DNA from: JBDZUZ01 sp040255445
GTDB taxonomy: Bacteria > Planctomycetota > Phycisphaerae > Phycisphaerales > UBA1924
Length of the DNA stretch: 31,322 nucleotides
NCBI GenBank assembly: GCA_040255445.1
Contig: JBDZUZ010000022.1
Coordinates: 1 to 31,322, forward strand
Reading direction: 5' to 3'
The notes beneath the pieces were generated by a model. The model was not told the origin of the DNA. It did not search any database and saw only the letters and a program-made list of their open reading frames with translations. Below, piece after piece: positions 22,585 to 30,527 of the stretch (positions are counted from its first letter, which is position 1; every line of letters starts with the position of its first letter). Made by a program: the position numbers and the translations under genes.

Positions 22585-24894
22585 TCAGACCGGCGACGGC
22601 GTCGTGCCGCCCGGCGTGAGCACCGGGTCGGTGAGCGACAGCACGAACGAGGTCACGTTCGGACCGGTGGCGATGCCGCGGCCCAGCACGGTGTCGAGCC
22701 GCATCAGCGACACGAGGCCGGAGGTGGTCTGGCTGTAGAAGCTGCCACCCTCGGGGCCGTCGCCGGGCGGGGGGCTCAGGTCTTCGACCGTGCCGCTCAC
22801 CACGATCGAGAAGCGGCGGAACTGCTCGCCGGTGTTGACCTTGTTCACCACATCCGTGATCGAGCCGATCGCGATGCTGGTCCGCTCGTTGCCGTCGAGC
22901 GTGCCCGTGGCGCCGTCGATCACCGTGCCGTCGGAGAAGAGGAACTGCACGTTGTAGGTGAGCACCGCCGCGGTGGTCGCGTAGGGGTTGAAGATCGCCA
23001 GCACGTTCTGCTGGTTCGCGCTACCGGCGCGGGTCGGATCAAGGAAGACATCGGAGAAGATCGACCGCTCGGCCAGGCGCGTCGCGAACATCGTCGCGTA
23101 GCCGTCCTGCTTGGCGGCGCCCGCGGCGGCATTGCGGCCGGCCTCGGCGAAGTTGGTGTACTGCACAGCGACCGGCGCCGAGCCGCTCGTGTAGGTGACG
23201 GACATGCGGCTGCCGGGCGTAATGCCCAGCAGGATCGGATCGATCACGAAGTCGGCCCGCTGCCCGGCGAGCACGATCTGGCTGCGGGTGATGGGGTCCT
23301 CGGTGGGCAGACGCGTGTCGCTCCACAGGCGGATCGTGACGACCGCCGCGGTGTTGCCCGCGTTGCTGATGCTGAGGAGGTTGGCGAAGCCGGTGTTGAC
23401 TTCGACCCCGGCGAGAGCGCCCGAGATCGTGCCCCCGCCGGGCATGCCGACCACGCCGAAGGCCGGGGTATACGCGGCGTTCGCCGCGACGCCGGCCGAG
23501 GGCAGGTCGAAGTCGGAGAGGGCGACCGCGATCGGCTGGGCCGCGATGACGCGGGCCGCGAGCGTGCCCTCGGGCAGGCTGAGGCTGTGCACCTCGAGCC
23601 CGCCGCGGCGGTACGCCGGCAGCACGCGGAACACATCGACGGTGCCCGTCGCGGTGATGAACTGCGTCTGGACGACGAGCTGCTGGTCGGTCAGGTTCTG
23701 CCAGACGATGAACTCGCGGCTGAGGCTGTTCCGCTCGATCCGCGGGAGGTCCCAGGTCAGCAGGTCGCTGTTGCTCCACAGGCCGGGGTTGAAGAACGCC
23801 TCGCTCGTGGTGCCGTTGAAGTCGGTGCGGTTCAGCGACGCCCCGGCCGGCAGGAACTCCTCCGCGTCGGTCGAGACCGCGGTCTCGATCGTGAGCGAGT
23901 AGGGCGTTCCGCTGCGCACGAGGTTCAGCGCCGCATCGCCCGCGCGGGAGAGAGCGATCTCGAGGGACGAGTTCGCGGCGATGGTGCCGCTGGCGATCAC
24001 GTTCTCACGCACGCCCGTCTCGTAGCGGGCGATGACCTGATATGTCATGGTCTGGCTGTTCGGGTTGGTCAACTCGATCAGCTCGCTGGCGGTGTCCGAC
24101 CGGTAGCCCTCGGGCATGACCAGACGGTCTTCGAAGAATGTGAAGGCGCCCTGCGGCTTGACGATCTCGGCGTTGATCAGCGTGACCAGCGCGGCCTCAC
24201 GCACGCCCGTGGTCGTCGAGAACGACTCGGTCACCGGGACCTCGCCGAAGTTGCTCGCCAGCGTGCCCGCGAAGGCCGGGTCGGTGGTGAGATTCTGCGG
24301 GGGCCGGGCCTGAATCGCCTGGATCACGTTCCAGCCCTGGATCACGCGGCCGAACACCGCGAACCCGTTGCCCGGGCCGGTGGGGTCGAGGCCGACATTG
24401 TCCACGTAGTTGATGAAGAACTGGCTCGTCGCCGAGTTGATGGTGGAACGGGCCATCGCGATGGTGCGGGCCACGTTGCTTCGGCCGGTCGTCTCGCGGA
24501 CGATCGGAGCATCGGAGCTGACCTCGGCCAGGCCGCCGGCGTTGGTGTACGAGAAGCCGCCGCCCTGGAGCACGAAGTCGGTGTCGGAGCGGTGGAAGAA
24601 CGTCGAATCGAGGCGGCCGCTCGTCACATAGTTGAGAAAGTTGGTGACCGTGATCGGAGCCGCGGTGTCGAACATCTCGATGTCCACGTCGCCGTAGGTC
24701 GTCTCGAAGCGGATGACCGTGTTGGTCGGGCTCTCGAGATCACCGATCGACGGGAGCGGGGTTCCCGAGAGCACCAGTCGGGGCTCGAGGGCCTCCATGC
24801 GCGGCTCGCTGGAGCCACCGGCGCTGAGGGAAAGAAGACGGCGGCTGACGGCGCCGAGGATCCGGCTCAGGTTCGACTCACGCTTCCACTGCAT
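22585..24894 (-). CDS. Secreted cyclophilin-type peptidyl-prolyl isomerase with planctomycetal LEPRLVLS motif and large C-terminal region
   Basis: The protein has 769 residues. The N-terminus is basic and carries LEPRLVLS (residues 36-43), the planctomycete extracellular motif. A cyclophilin domain follows (about 60-205): FFHRS with the catalytic-type Arg, FVLQGGG and SQFFINY match cyclophilin core residues, while the usual Trp region reads GNGFAVFGRV. The remaining 560 residues are beta-rich and look like several related modules of 100-130 residues. Each has a phrase like SISNAGNTAAVVTIRLW or AIFNPYATTAAVLTYNV, then an ANSSLEI/GNERTSIAI-type strand, suggesting Ig-like or DUF5719-like sandwiches (inferred). 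GGAG nine bases before ATG 24894 decides this start; GTG 24912 and ATG 24903 are alternatives. Folding or surface-layer roles are possible. Confidence 0.88.
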   Translation of the reverse strand: MQWKRESNLSRILGAVSRRLLSLSAGGSSEPRMEALEPRLVLSGTPLPSIGDLESPTNTVIRFETTYGDVDIEMFDTAAPITVTNFLNYVTSGRLDSTFFHRSDTDFVLQGGGFSYTNAGGLAEVSSDAPIVRETTGRSNVARTIAMARSTINSATSQFFINYVDNVGLDPTGPGNGFAVFGRVIQGWNVIQAIQARPPQNLTTDPAFAGTLASNFGEVPVTESFSTTTGVREAALVTLINAEIVKPQGAFTFFEDRLVMPEGYRSDTASELIELTNPNSQTMTYQVIARYETGVRENVIASGTIAANSSLEIALSRAGDAALNLVRSGTPYSLTIETAVSTDAEEFLPAGASLNRTDFNGTTSEAFFNPGLWSNSDLLTWDLPRIERNSLSREFIVWQNLTDQQLVVQTQFITATGTVDVFRVLPAYRRGGLEVHSLSLPEGTLAARVIAAQPIAVALSDFDLPSAGVAANAAYTPAFGVVGMPGGGTISGALAGVEVNTGFANLLSISNAGNTAAVVTIRLWSDTRLPTEDPITRSQIVLAGQRADFVIDPILLGITPGSRMSVTYTSGSAPVAVQYTNFAEAGRNAAAGAAKQDGYATMFATRLAERSIFSDVFLDPTRAGSANQQNVLAIFNPYATTAAVLTYNVQFLFSDGTVIDGATGTLDGNERTSIAIGSITDVVNKVNTGEQFRRFSIVVSGTVEDLSPPPGDGPEGGSFYSQTTSGLVSLMRLDTVLGRGIATGPNVTSFVLSLTDPVLTPGGTTPSPV

Positions 24895-25109
24895 CTGGGT
24901 CATCTCCTGCACTCGCGGCCTGTTGGTGTTTGTTCGCCGCGGCGATGGTCTGTACGCACCGGCGCATCAGGGGCTCCCCCCTCCCGCGGGCCGCATGGGG
25001 CCGCAGTGCGCTCCGCCTCGCGTGCTGCGCGGCACGCGGGCGCGGCCCGATACTAGCGTGCGGCGGACCCGCCTGCATGCGGGAATGTGCCGGATGAGCC
25101 CCAAACAAT

Positions 25110-25123
25110 GTTCCGGGCGGAAC
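25110..25123. repeat. Perfect palindrome GTTCCG-GG-CGGAAC upstream of glycosyltransferase gene
   Basis: A 14-base element with two exact 6-base arms and a two-base spacer lies 17 bases before the -10-like TACACT and 29 bases before the ATG at 25152. That position suits an operator or activator site. The right arm also contains GGAAC, the -35 core of many ECF promoters. Confidence 0.45.
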
Positions 25124-25139
25124 TTGCGGCTCGGCGGGG

Positions 25140-25145
25140 TACACT
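25140..25145 (+). promoter_or_regulatory. -10 element for an apparently leaderless glycosyltransferase gene
   Basis: TACACT ends six bases before the ATG at 25152, the same spacing as at 18445-18457. There is no Shine-Dalgarno sequence. Transcription would start at the start codon. Confidence 0.45.
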
Positions 25146-25151
25146 TGGCCA

Positions 25152-26687
25152 ATGAGCGCAAGCTATACCCCCGCGAAGGCCGCGGTCGTCGGCATCGAAG
25201 CCCTCACACCCGCACGCGAGACGAGTAGCCCGGCCGGCCGCCGCAACCGCCCCTGGCTGGTCGCCGCCGTGATCCCCTGCTTCAACCGGGCTCAGGACCT
25301 CGAGAAGCTGCTGGTTGATCTCAAGCGGCAGGATCTGCGCGATATCACCATGTGGTGCGTCATCGTCGACAACGCCTCGACGACCCCGCTCAGCTCGATC
25401 AAGGTCCCCGAAGGCCTCGATGTCGAGTTCCACCGGCTCGAAACCAACACCGGCGGGTCGGGCGGATTCAACGCCGGCAACGCCCGTGTGCTCGCCGGTG
25501 AGGGGCTCTCGGCGAAGTACCCGGCGCCCGACTTCATCTGGTGGGTCGACAGCGATGCCCGCGTCGGCCGCCGCTGCCTGCGCGAGCTTGTCAAGGTCAT
25601 GGCCCGCGACCCCAAGGTCGGCGCGGTCGGCTCGGCGATGCGCGATGTCGCCACCGGCCAGGTCTGGGAGATCGGCGGCGGGATCGACAAGCACCGCGGC
25701 ACGGTCTACCCCAAGGCCTGCGGCAACCCCGATGAGCGGTTCCTGGTGAAGCCCGATTACGTCGCCGCGTGCAGCGCGCTGGTCCGGCGCGAGGCGGTCG
25801 AGAAGACCGGGCTCTTCCCCGACAACTTCATCTACTACGACGACATCGACTGGTCGCTGCAGATGCACCGCAAGACGGGCATGAAGGTCCGCGCGACGAC
25901 CAGGAGCAAAGCCTGGCACCCGCCCGGCGACCGCCGCTACTGCACCTGGGCCCGCTACTACATCTCCCGCAACTGCTTCTCGACCGTGAACCTGATGGAG
26001 CTTGGGCCCAAGGTCCGCTTCCGCCGGGCGATGGTCGAGATCGAGCGGGCGGTGGCGCAGTCGATGATGGGGCTCGACGAGCTCGCCGAACTGCACCTCC
26101 GCGGCATGACCGATTTCCTTGACGGCAACTTCGAGCAGATCGAGCCCAAGAACCTGCTCAAGCCGCTGGGCTTCCAGCCCTACAGCAAGCTGCCCGATGA
26201 GGTCCGCGCTCAGCTCGCGAAGATCGGCCCCAACGCGACGCTGTGGGTCCACCCCTTGCTCAAGAGCAAGATCGCCGGGCTCGAGGGCTTCCGGCGCGAG
26301 CTCAAGAACATCAAGTTCGAGTGGCCCGCGAGCCGCCCGAAGTGGAAGACCCGCAACCTGGGCGGGCACCTCAAGAGCGATTCGATGGCGGCGATGTGGC
26401 GCGCTGTGACCGGCCCCACCGCCGATGTCGCGATCGTGCCCACCGGCTGGCCCAGCGCGTGGTTTCGCGGCAAGGTGATGATCCAGATCACCTCCGAGGG
26501 CTTTCTCGTGCGTGAGGTCAAGCCGATGGACGCGATCAAGAAGGCGGTGAGCGTGGTCCGCCGCGGGTGGAAGCTGGCGAAGCGCATCGAGAAGGAAGGC
26601 GACTACATCGCGCCGCTCGTGCCGGCTCCGCAGCGGAAGACCGCAGCGCCGCAGCGGGCGCCGGAGATGGTGGGCGCGGGGGCGTGA
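25152..26687 (+). CDS. GT2-family glycosyltransferase (GlfT2-like)
   Basis: The protein has 511 residues. The GT-A domain starts with AAVIPCFNRAQDL and includes VDNAST and the metal-binding DSD (residues 133-135 in WWVDSDAR). YYDDIDWS follows, then WHPPGDRRYCTWARYYISRNC, the block after the catalytic site seen in GlfT2-type galactofuranosyltransferases. About 210 residues follow this core, with helices rich in Lys and Arg and few hydrophobic stretches, so no membrane anchor is evident. It would use a nucleotide sugar to build a cell-surface glycan; donor and acceptor are unknown. It shares a divergent 257-base upstream region with the secreted cyclophilin gene and is followed 66 bases later by another GT2 gene. 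Confidence 0.88.
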   Translation: MSASYTPAKAAVVGIEALTPARETSSPAGRRNRPWLVAAVIPCFNRAQDLEKLLVDLKRQDLRDITMWCVIVDNASTTPLSSIKVPEGLDVEFHRLETNTGGSGGFNAGNARVLAGEGLSAKYPAPDFIWWVDSDARVGRRCLRELVKVMARDPKVGAVGSAMRDVATGQVWEIGGGIDKHRGTVYPKACGNPDERFLVKPDYVAACSALVRREAVEKTGLFPDNFIYYDDIDWSLQMHRKTGMKVRATTRSKAWHPPGDRRYCTWARYYISRNCFSTVNLMELGPKVRFRRAMVEIERAVAQSMMGLDELAELHLRGMTDFLDGNFEQIEPKNLLKPLGFQPYSKLPDEVRAQLAKIGPNATLWVHPLLKSKIAGLEGFRRELKNIKFEWPASRPKWKTRNLGGHLKSDSMAAMWRAVTGPTADVAIVPTGWPSAWFRGKVMIQITSEGFLVREVKPMDAIKKAVSVVRRGWKLAKRIEKEGDYIAPLVPAPQRKTAAPQRAPEMVGAGA

Positions 26688-26752
26688 TCGTCGGCAACGC
26701 ATGATCAGGTATCGCGAGTGAACGCTCGTGCGGGGCAGGCGGGGGCTCGGGC

Positions 26753-27616
26753 GTGCGGATCGGGATCGTCATCCTGAGCTACAACCGGCGCGAAGCGCTG
26801 GCGCGTACGCTCGCGCATGTCTCGACGCTCGGCGCTGCTCGCATCACTGTCGTCGACAACGCCTCGACCGATGGCACCGTCGAGATGGTGCAGCGCGACT
26901 TCCCCACCGTCGAGACACTGCCGCTCCCGGCGAACATCGGCGTCGCGGCCTTCAACCGCGGCGTCGCGGCGACACCCTGCGATGCGGTGCTGATCCTTGA
27001 TGATGATGCGTGGCCGGAGGCGGAGACCTTCGCCGCGGCGGTCGCGGCGATGGAGGCGGATGCCACGCTCGGCGCCGTGGCGCTGCTGCCGACGCACCCG
27101 GTCACCAACGAGATCGAATGGCCCGTGCCCGATCGCCCGCGCGATGACTGGCCGATCCTGGGGTGCGGCAACCTGATCAGGACCGAGGCTTGGAACGCGA
27201 CAGGCGGGTACGAGGAATCGTTCTTCCTCTACCGCAACGATGCGGACCTCGCGCTCAAACTCCTGAGCGCGGGCTGGAAGGTCCGCTGCGACCCATCGCT
27301 GATCGTCTGGCACGACAGCCCCGCGGCGAGCCGCAAGTCGGACCGCTGGCTGCACCTGGCGACGCGGAACTGGATCTGGATGACACGCCGGCACGCGAAG
27401 GGGAGCGACCTGCCGCTGGGGATCGCCGCGGGCGCGGCGTGGGCGGCGAAACTGGCGGGCGCGGATGCGGGGCGATTGAAGCGCGTCGGCCGCGGCGTGC
27501 TGGAGGGGCTCGGAAGAGCAGCGCCGCCGCTGCCGCCGGGCGTGCCGCGGACGGGTGCGGGGTATCGGGCGCTGTTGAGTGCGCAGTTTCGGAGGCGGTT
27601 GGGGAAGGCGTCGTAG
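26753..27616 (+). CDS. GT2-family glycosyltransferase
   Basis: The protein has 287 residues. It begins RIGIVILSYNRREAL, with VDNASTDGT for nucleotide binding, NIGVAAFNRG, and ILDDDAWPE (D83-D85) as the metal-binding DxD motif. GGYEESFFLYRNDADLALKL matches the acceptor-side ED/DxD block of rhamnosyl- or galactofuranosyl-type GT2 enzymes, and VWHDSP the following His. Compared with the neighbour at 25152 it lacks the long C-terminal region, and it has its own basic tail. The start is GTG at 26753 with only G-rich sequence ahead. Both transferases probably act in the same surface-glycan pathway. Confidence 0.88.
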   Translation: MRIGIVILSYNRREALARTLAHVSTLGAARITVVDNASTDGTVEMVQRDFPTVETLPLPANIGVAAFNRGVAATPCDAVLILDDDAWPEAETFAAAVAAMEADATLGAVALLPTHPVTNEIEWPVPDRPRDDWPILGCGNLIRTEAWNATGGYEESFFLYRNDADLALKLLSAGWKVRCDPSLIVWHDSPAASRKSDRWLHLATRNWIWMTRRHAKGSDLPLGIAAGAAWAAKLAGADAGRLKRVGRGVLEGLGRAAPPLPPGVPRTGAGYRALLSAQFRRRLGKAS

Positions 27617-27692
27617 GGCGCGGATCATCCCCGCCCGGTTTCGTGGCGGTCTCCTCGCTGCGAACCCTCAATGAAGACCATCGCTCGATCGA

Positions 27693-27920
27693 TCACGGCT
27701 TCTTCTTGCTCGCTCGCAATCGCTCGCGGAAGGCCGCCTTCTTGCAGCCGGTGTACTCGTCGGTGAATGCGATCGGGTCGCCGCTTTCGAGACCTTCGAG
27801 GAGTTTGCCTGCGAGAACCGCCTCCGCGCGAGACACGGCGGATGCGACCGTGCTGTCGGTGGATCGCTTGAGCGGCCGGGGCTGGGAGACATCCCCCGTA
27901 ACGGCATCGTCGTTGGACAT
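27693..27920 (-). CDS. Small protein of unknown function, ParD-type antitoxin-like C-terminus
   Basis: The protein has 75 residues and is hydrophilic. The C-terminal half (LLEGLESGDPIAFTDEYTGCKKAAF, then a basic KKKP end) is reminiscent of the helical tail of ParD-like antitoxins, which wraps a RelE/ParE toxin. No ribbon-helix-helix part is seen in the N-terminal half, and no toxin gene lies next to it. The ATG at 27920 has no clear ribosome-binding site. Surrounding DNA is less GC-rich than the glycosyltransferase gene, which may indicate transfer or weak selection. It could also be an unrelated short protein. Confidence 0.5.
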   Translation of the reverse strand: MSNDDAVTGDVSQPRPLKRSTDSTVASAVSRAEAVLAGKLLEGLESGDPIAFTDEYTGCKKAAFRERLRASKKKP

Positions 27921-28023
27921 GTCAGGATTGTGTGATACTCACAAGCACATCTCAAGAAGAGATTGACGGCGACTCCGTTTCCGACGCGGCGTCCGAGGAT
28001 ACCGGAGCACGGACGGGGAGATC

Positions 28024-28044
28024 GCATCGCCGGAACGGCGATGC
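28024..28044. repeat. Inverted repeat with 9-bp stem
   Basis: GCATCGCCG (28024-28032) and CGGCGATGC (28036-28044) form a perfect stem around a three-base GAA loop. It is one of two palindromes in the 231-base spacer between the small gene at 27693-27920 and the end of the PhoH gene. Confidence 0.65.
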
Positions 28045-28093
28045 TACGGGTGGCGTGCGAGCAGCCCGGCTTTCTGCGCGAGGTGAGCCCAAC

Positions 28094-28127
28094 CCACAGG
28101 CTCGCCGCAAAGCCTGCGAGCCTGTGG
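28094..28127. repeat. Extragenic palindrome with 12-bp stem
   Basis: CCACAGGCTCGC (28094-28105) and GCGAGCCTGTGG (28116-28127) form a perfect stem around a ten-base loop. It lies 25 bases past the PhoH stop and is not followed by a T-run on either strand, so it looks more like a REP-type dispersed palindrome than a terminator. Confidence 0.7.
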
Positions 28128-28151
28128 CACGGCGCTGTGACAAGGCGCGGT

Positions 28152-29711
28152 TTAGAGGCGCGACGCCGCGAGGCTTGCCAGTTCGCTCCGCTCGCTCCGC
28201 GCCAGCGTCACATGCCCGAAGAGGCGCACACCGCGCATCCGCTCCACCGCGTACGCCAGCCCGTTGCTCGACTGATCGAGATACGGGTTGTCGATCTGCG
28301 CGATGTCGCCGGTCAGGACGAGCTTCGTCCCCTCGCCGATACGGCTCGCGATGGTCTTGACCTCGTGCGGCGTCAGGTTCTGCGCTTCATCGACGACCAT
28401 GAACTGGTGCGGGATGCTGCGGCCGCGGATGTAGGTCAAGGGCTCGAGCACGAGCTTGCCATCGGCCATCAACTTCTGAATCCGCTGCTCGGTCGTGTGG
28501 CTGTCGGCGCCTTGCGCATGCGCCCCGCGCGTCGAGAGCAGGTAGCCCAGGTTGTCGAAGATCGGCTGCATCCACGCCGTGAGCTTCTCGTCCTTGTCGC
28601 CGGGCAGATACCCGATGTCGCGGCCCATCGGCATGATCGGCCGCGCCACCAGCATCTTGTCGTACCGCTCTTCGCCGAAGACCTTGGCCATGCCCGCGGC
28701 GATCGCGAGCAGGGTCTTGCCCGTGCCCGCCGTGCCCAGCAGCGTGACCATGCGGATCTCGTCGTCGAGCAACAGATCCAGCGCCATCGTCTGCTGCACA
28801 TTGCGCGCCATGATCCCCGAGACCGGCTTGCGCGGGCCCGTCACCGGGATCACATGATCCGTGTCCGCGAGTCGCCGCGCCAGGCCCGTGTGGTTCTCAT
28901 CGTCCTGGTCCTTCAAGACCAGGAACTGGTTGGGCTCGAGTTGGCGCTCGTACACATCCCCATCGTCCTCGGTGATCTTGAGCACATCGACGAGCCGGTC
29001 GAGCGGCAGCAGCCGATCGCGGTAGAGCTCATCGATCAGGTCGCCCGGCGCGGTCGCGTTCAAGTACCCCGTGTACAGCCGGTCGGCATCGACCTTCTGA
29101 TTCGCGAAGTCCTCGGTGCGAATCCCCAACGCATCAGACTTGATCCGCGCCGAAAGATCCTTCGTCACGAACACCGTGCGCACACCCGTCTGCTTGAGGT
29201 GATACGCCACGGCGATGATGCGGTTGTCGGGCGAGTCCTCGCTGATCGCCTGCGGCCGCGGGTAATCGTTCATGTCGATCCGCACGGTGCCGGTCTGCCC
29301 CGCGTTCCGCGTGGCCGAGGCCGCAGCGCCCGCGCGCGGGCCGAGCTTGCCCCACGCCACGCCGTCGCTGAGCGAACCGATATCCCGCAGCCGATCCAGG
29401 TGCCGGATGCACGCCCGGGCGTTGCGGCCCAGGTCGTCCTCCTTGCGCTTCATCTTGTCGAGCTCTTCGATCACCATGAAAGGGATGACCACATGGTGTT
29501 CGGCGAACACGAACATCGCATCCGGGTTGTGCAGGAGCACGTTCGTGTCGATGACGAAGTGCTTGACCGCCGTGTCCTTCTCCCGCCGCTCCTTCGGCGC
29601 GGTCACGGTGTCCTTCTGGGGTGCGGAGCCCGCCGCGTTCGAGGCATCGGTCCGCGTTTCCGCCGTCTGCGGCGATCCGCCGCCCGGCCCGGCCATCACA
29701 GTCTCGGCCAT
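28152..29711 (-). CDS. PIN-PhoH family ATPase
   Basis: The protein has 519 residues. A disordered, charged N-terminus is followed by a PIN nuclease domain: FVIDTNVLLHNP (first acidic residue), VIEELDKMKR and later acidic residues in SPDNRIIAVA and TKDLS. A PhoH P-loop domain follows, with Walker A GTAGTGKT, MLVARPIMPMGRDIGYLPGD and Walker B FMVVDEAQN, then TGDIAQID. This is the PhoH2-type fusion, thought to be an RNA nuclease/helicase-like ATPase. Acidic PIN residues look intact. The ATG at 29711 is preferred for GGGGACAG ahead of it; an in-frame GTG at 29765 would add 18 residues. A TATGCT hexamer at about 29795-29800 may be its -10 box. Confidence 0.9.
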   Translation of the reverse strand: MAETVMAGPGGGSPQTAETRTDASNAAGSAPQKDTVTAPKERREKDTAVKHFVIDTNVLLHNPDAMFVFAEHHVVIPFMVIEELDKMKRKEDDLGRNARACIRHLDRLRDIGSLSDGVAWGKLGPRAGAAASATRNAGQTGTVRIDMNDYPRPQAISEDSPDNRIIAVAYHLKQTGVRTVFVTKDLSARIKSDALGIRTEDFANQKVDADRLYTGYLNATAPGDLIDELYRDRLLPLDRLVDVLKITEDDGDVYERQLEPNQFLVLKDQDDENHTGLARRLADTDHVIPVTGPRKPVSGIMARNVQQTMALDLLLDDEIRMVTLLGTAGTGKTLLAIAAGMAKVFGEERYDKMLVARPIMPMGRDIGYLPGDKDEKLTAWMQPIFDNLGYLLSTRGAHAQGADSHTTEQRIQKLMADGKLVLEPLTYIRGRSIPHQFMVVDEAQNLTPHEVKTIASRIGEGTKLVLTGDIAQIDNPYLDQSSNGLAYAVERMRGVRLFGHVTLARSERSELASLAASRL

Positions 29712-29794
29712 CTGTCCCCGCTTGTTGCTTCTCTCAGGCAGTGAAAACCACTCCTTTGGAATCACCGCGGACGCTCACATCCGCCCGCCCCGCC

Positions 29795-29800
29795 AGCATA
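29795..29800 (-). promoter_or_regulatory. Possible -10 element for PhoH gene
   Basis: TATGCT on the minus strand would place a start site near 29787, about 75 bases before the ATG at 29711. No clear -35 hexamer lies at standard spacing. Confidence 0.3.
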
Positions 29801-29947
29801 CCGCGCCGCGGCACCCGACAGCCATTCAACGCCCGGCTACCGACATACGCCCGCCGTGCTCGGGGGATCGCGCTCGACGCCCATCACACATCGCCCGCCA
29901 CCCAACCCCGAGGGCTGCCGCATCCCCGTGTCACGTGCCGGCGGCGA

Positions 29948-30469
29948 TTAATCGATGATCACCGCGATCACCGCCACGATCCCCATGACCGCCGCGATGC
30001 CGGTCTTGCCCACCGTCGCCAGGACCCGCCCGATCGCCGCACCCTGCCCCGCCCGGGCGGACTCCTTCCAGGTCCGCTGCCCCGATCGCTCCAGTAGGAT
30101 CGCGCCCCCCGCCGCGCCCGCCACCGCCCCGACGATCGAGCCCAGCGGAAACAGGAACGGCGCCCCGGCGATCCCGCCCACGATCGACCCGATCACCGCG
30201 CCCACCGCGCCGCGCTTCGAAGCCCCGAACTTCGCCGCGCCCATCGCCGAGGCGAAGAACTCGATGATCTCACCGACCACCGCCAGCGCCACGAGCGATC
30301 CCACCACCCACCAGCCGATCAACTCCGGCTCGAGCAGCGCAACCGCCGCCGCGACCGCCGCGGTGAGCCACGTGCCCGGGAGCGTGAGCGCGGTGAGCCC
30401 TACCCCTGCCAGCGATGCCAGCAGGACGCACAGCAGTGTGAGCCAGTCTGTCCAGTCCGCGTAGTTCAT
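29948..30469 (-). CDS. DUF456 domain membrane protein
   Basis: The protein has 173 residues. Hydrophobic segments cover most of it: two helices in the first 60 residues (LPGTW between them is the family's mark), a middle region EIIEFFASAMGAAKFGASKRGA, and a glycine-zipper stretch (AVIGSIVGGIAGA, IVGAVAGAAGGAIL). The C-terminal helix is IAAVMGIVAVIAVII. The order GEIIEF-AAKFGASKRG-GAxxG is characteristic of DUF456. Function is not known. The ATG at 30469 gives the conserved N-terminus; an upstream in-frame ATG at 30499 would add ten residues. The gene lies 58 bases downstream of the damaged membrane protein gene on the same strand. Confidence 0.85.
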   Translation of the reverse strand: MNYADWTDWLTLLCVLLASLAGVGLTALTLPGTWLTAAVAAAVALLEPELIGWWVVGSLVALAVVGEIIEFFASAMGAAKFGASKRGAVGAVIGSIVGGIAGAPFLFPLGSIVGAVAGAAGGAILLERSGQRTWKESARAGQGAAIGRVLATVGKTGIAAVMGIVAVIAVIID

Positions 30470-30527
30470 TCGACGATCACCACGACACCCTCCCCGCACA
30501 AGGTGTTGGGATCGGCGGGGCCGGGTT

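Noticed and set aside
22399..25056. An open frame of 885 codons on the plus strand opposite the cyclophilin gene
   Set aside because: The minus-strand cyclophilin has clear domain motifs; the plus-strand product is a low-complexity Arg/Asp/Gly shadow.
27921..28151. CRISPR array or insertion-sequence end in the palindrome-rich spacer
   Set aside because: There are no regularly spaced repeats, no transposase gene and no target-site duplication visible.
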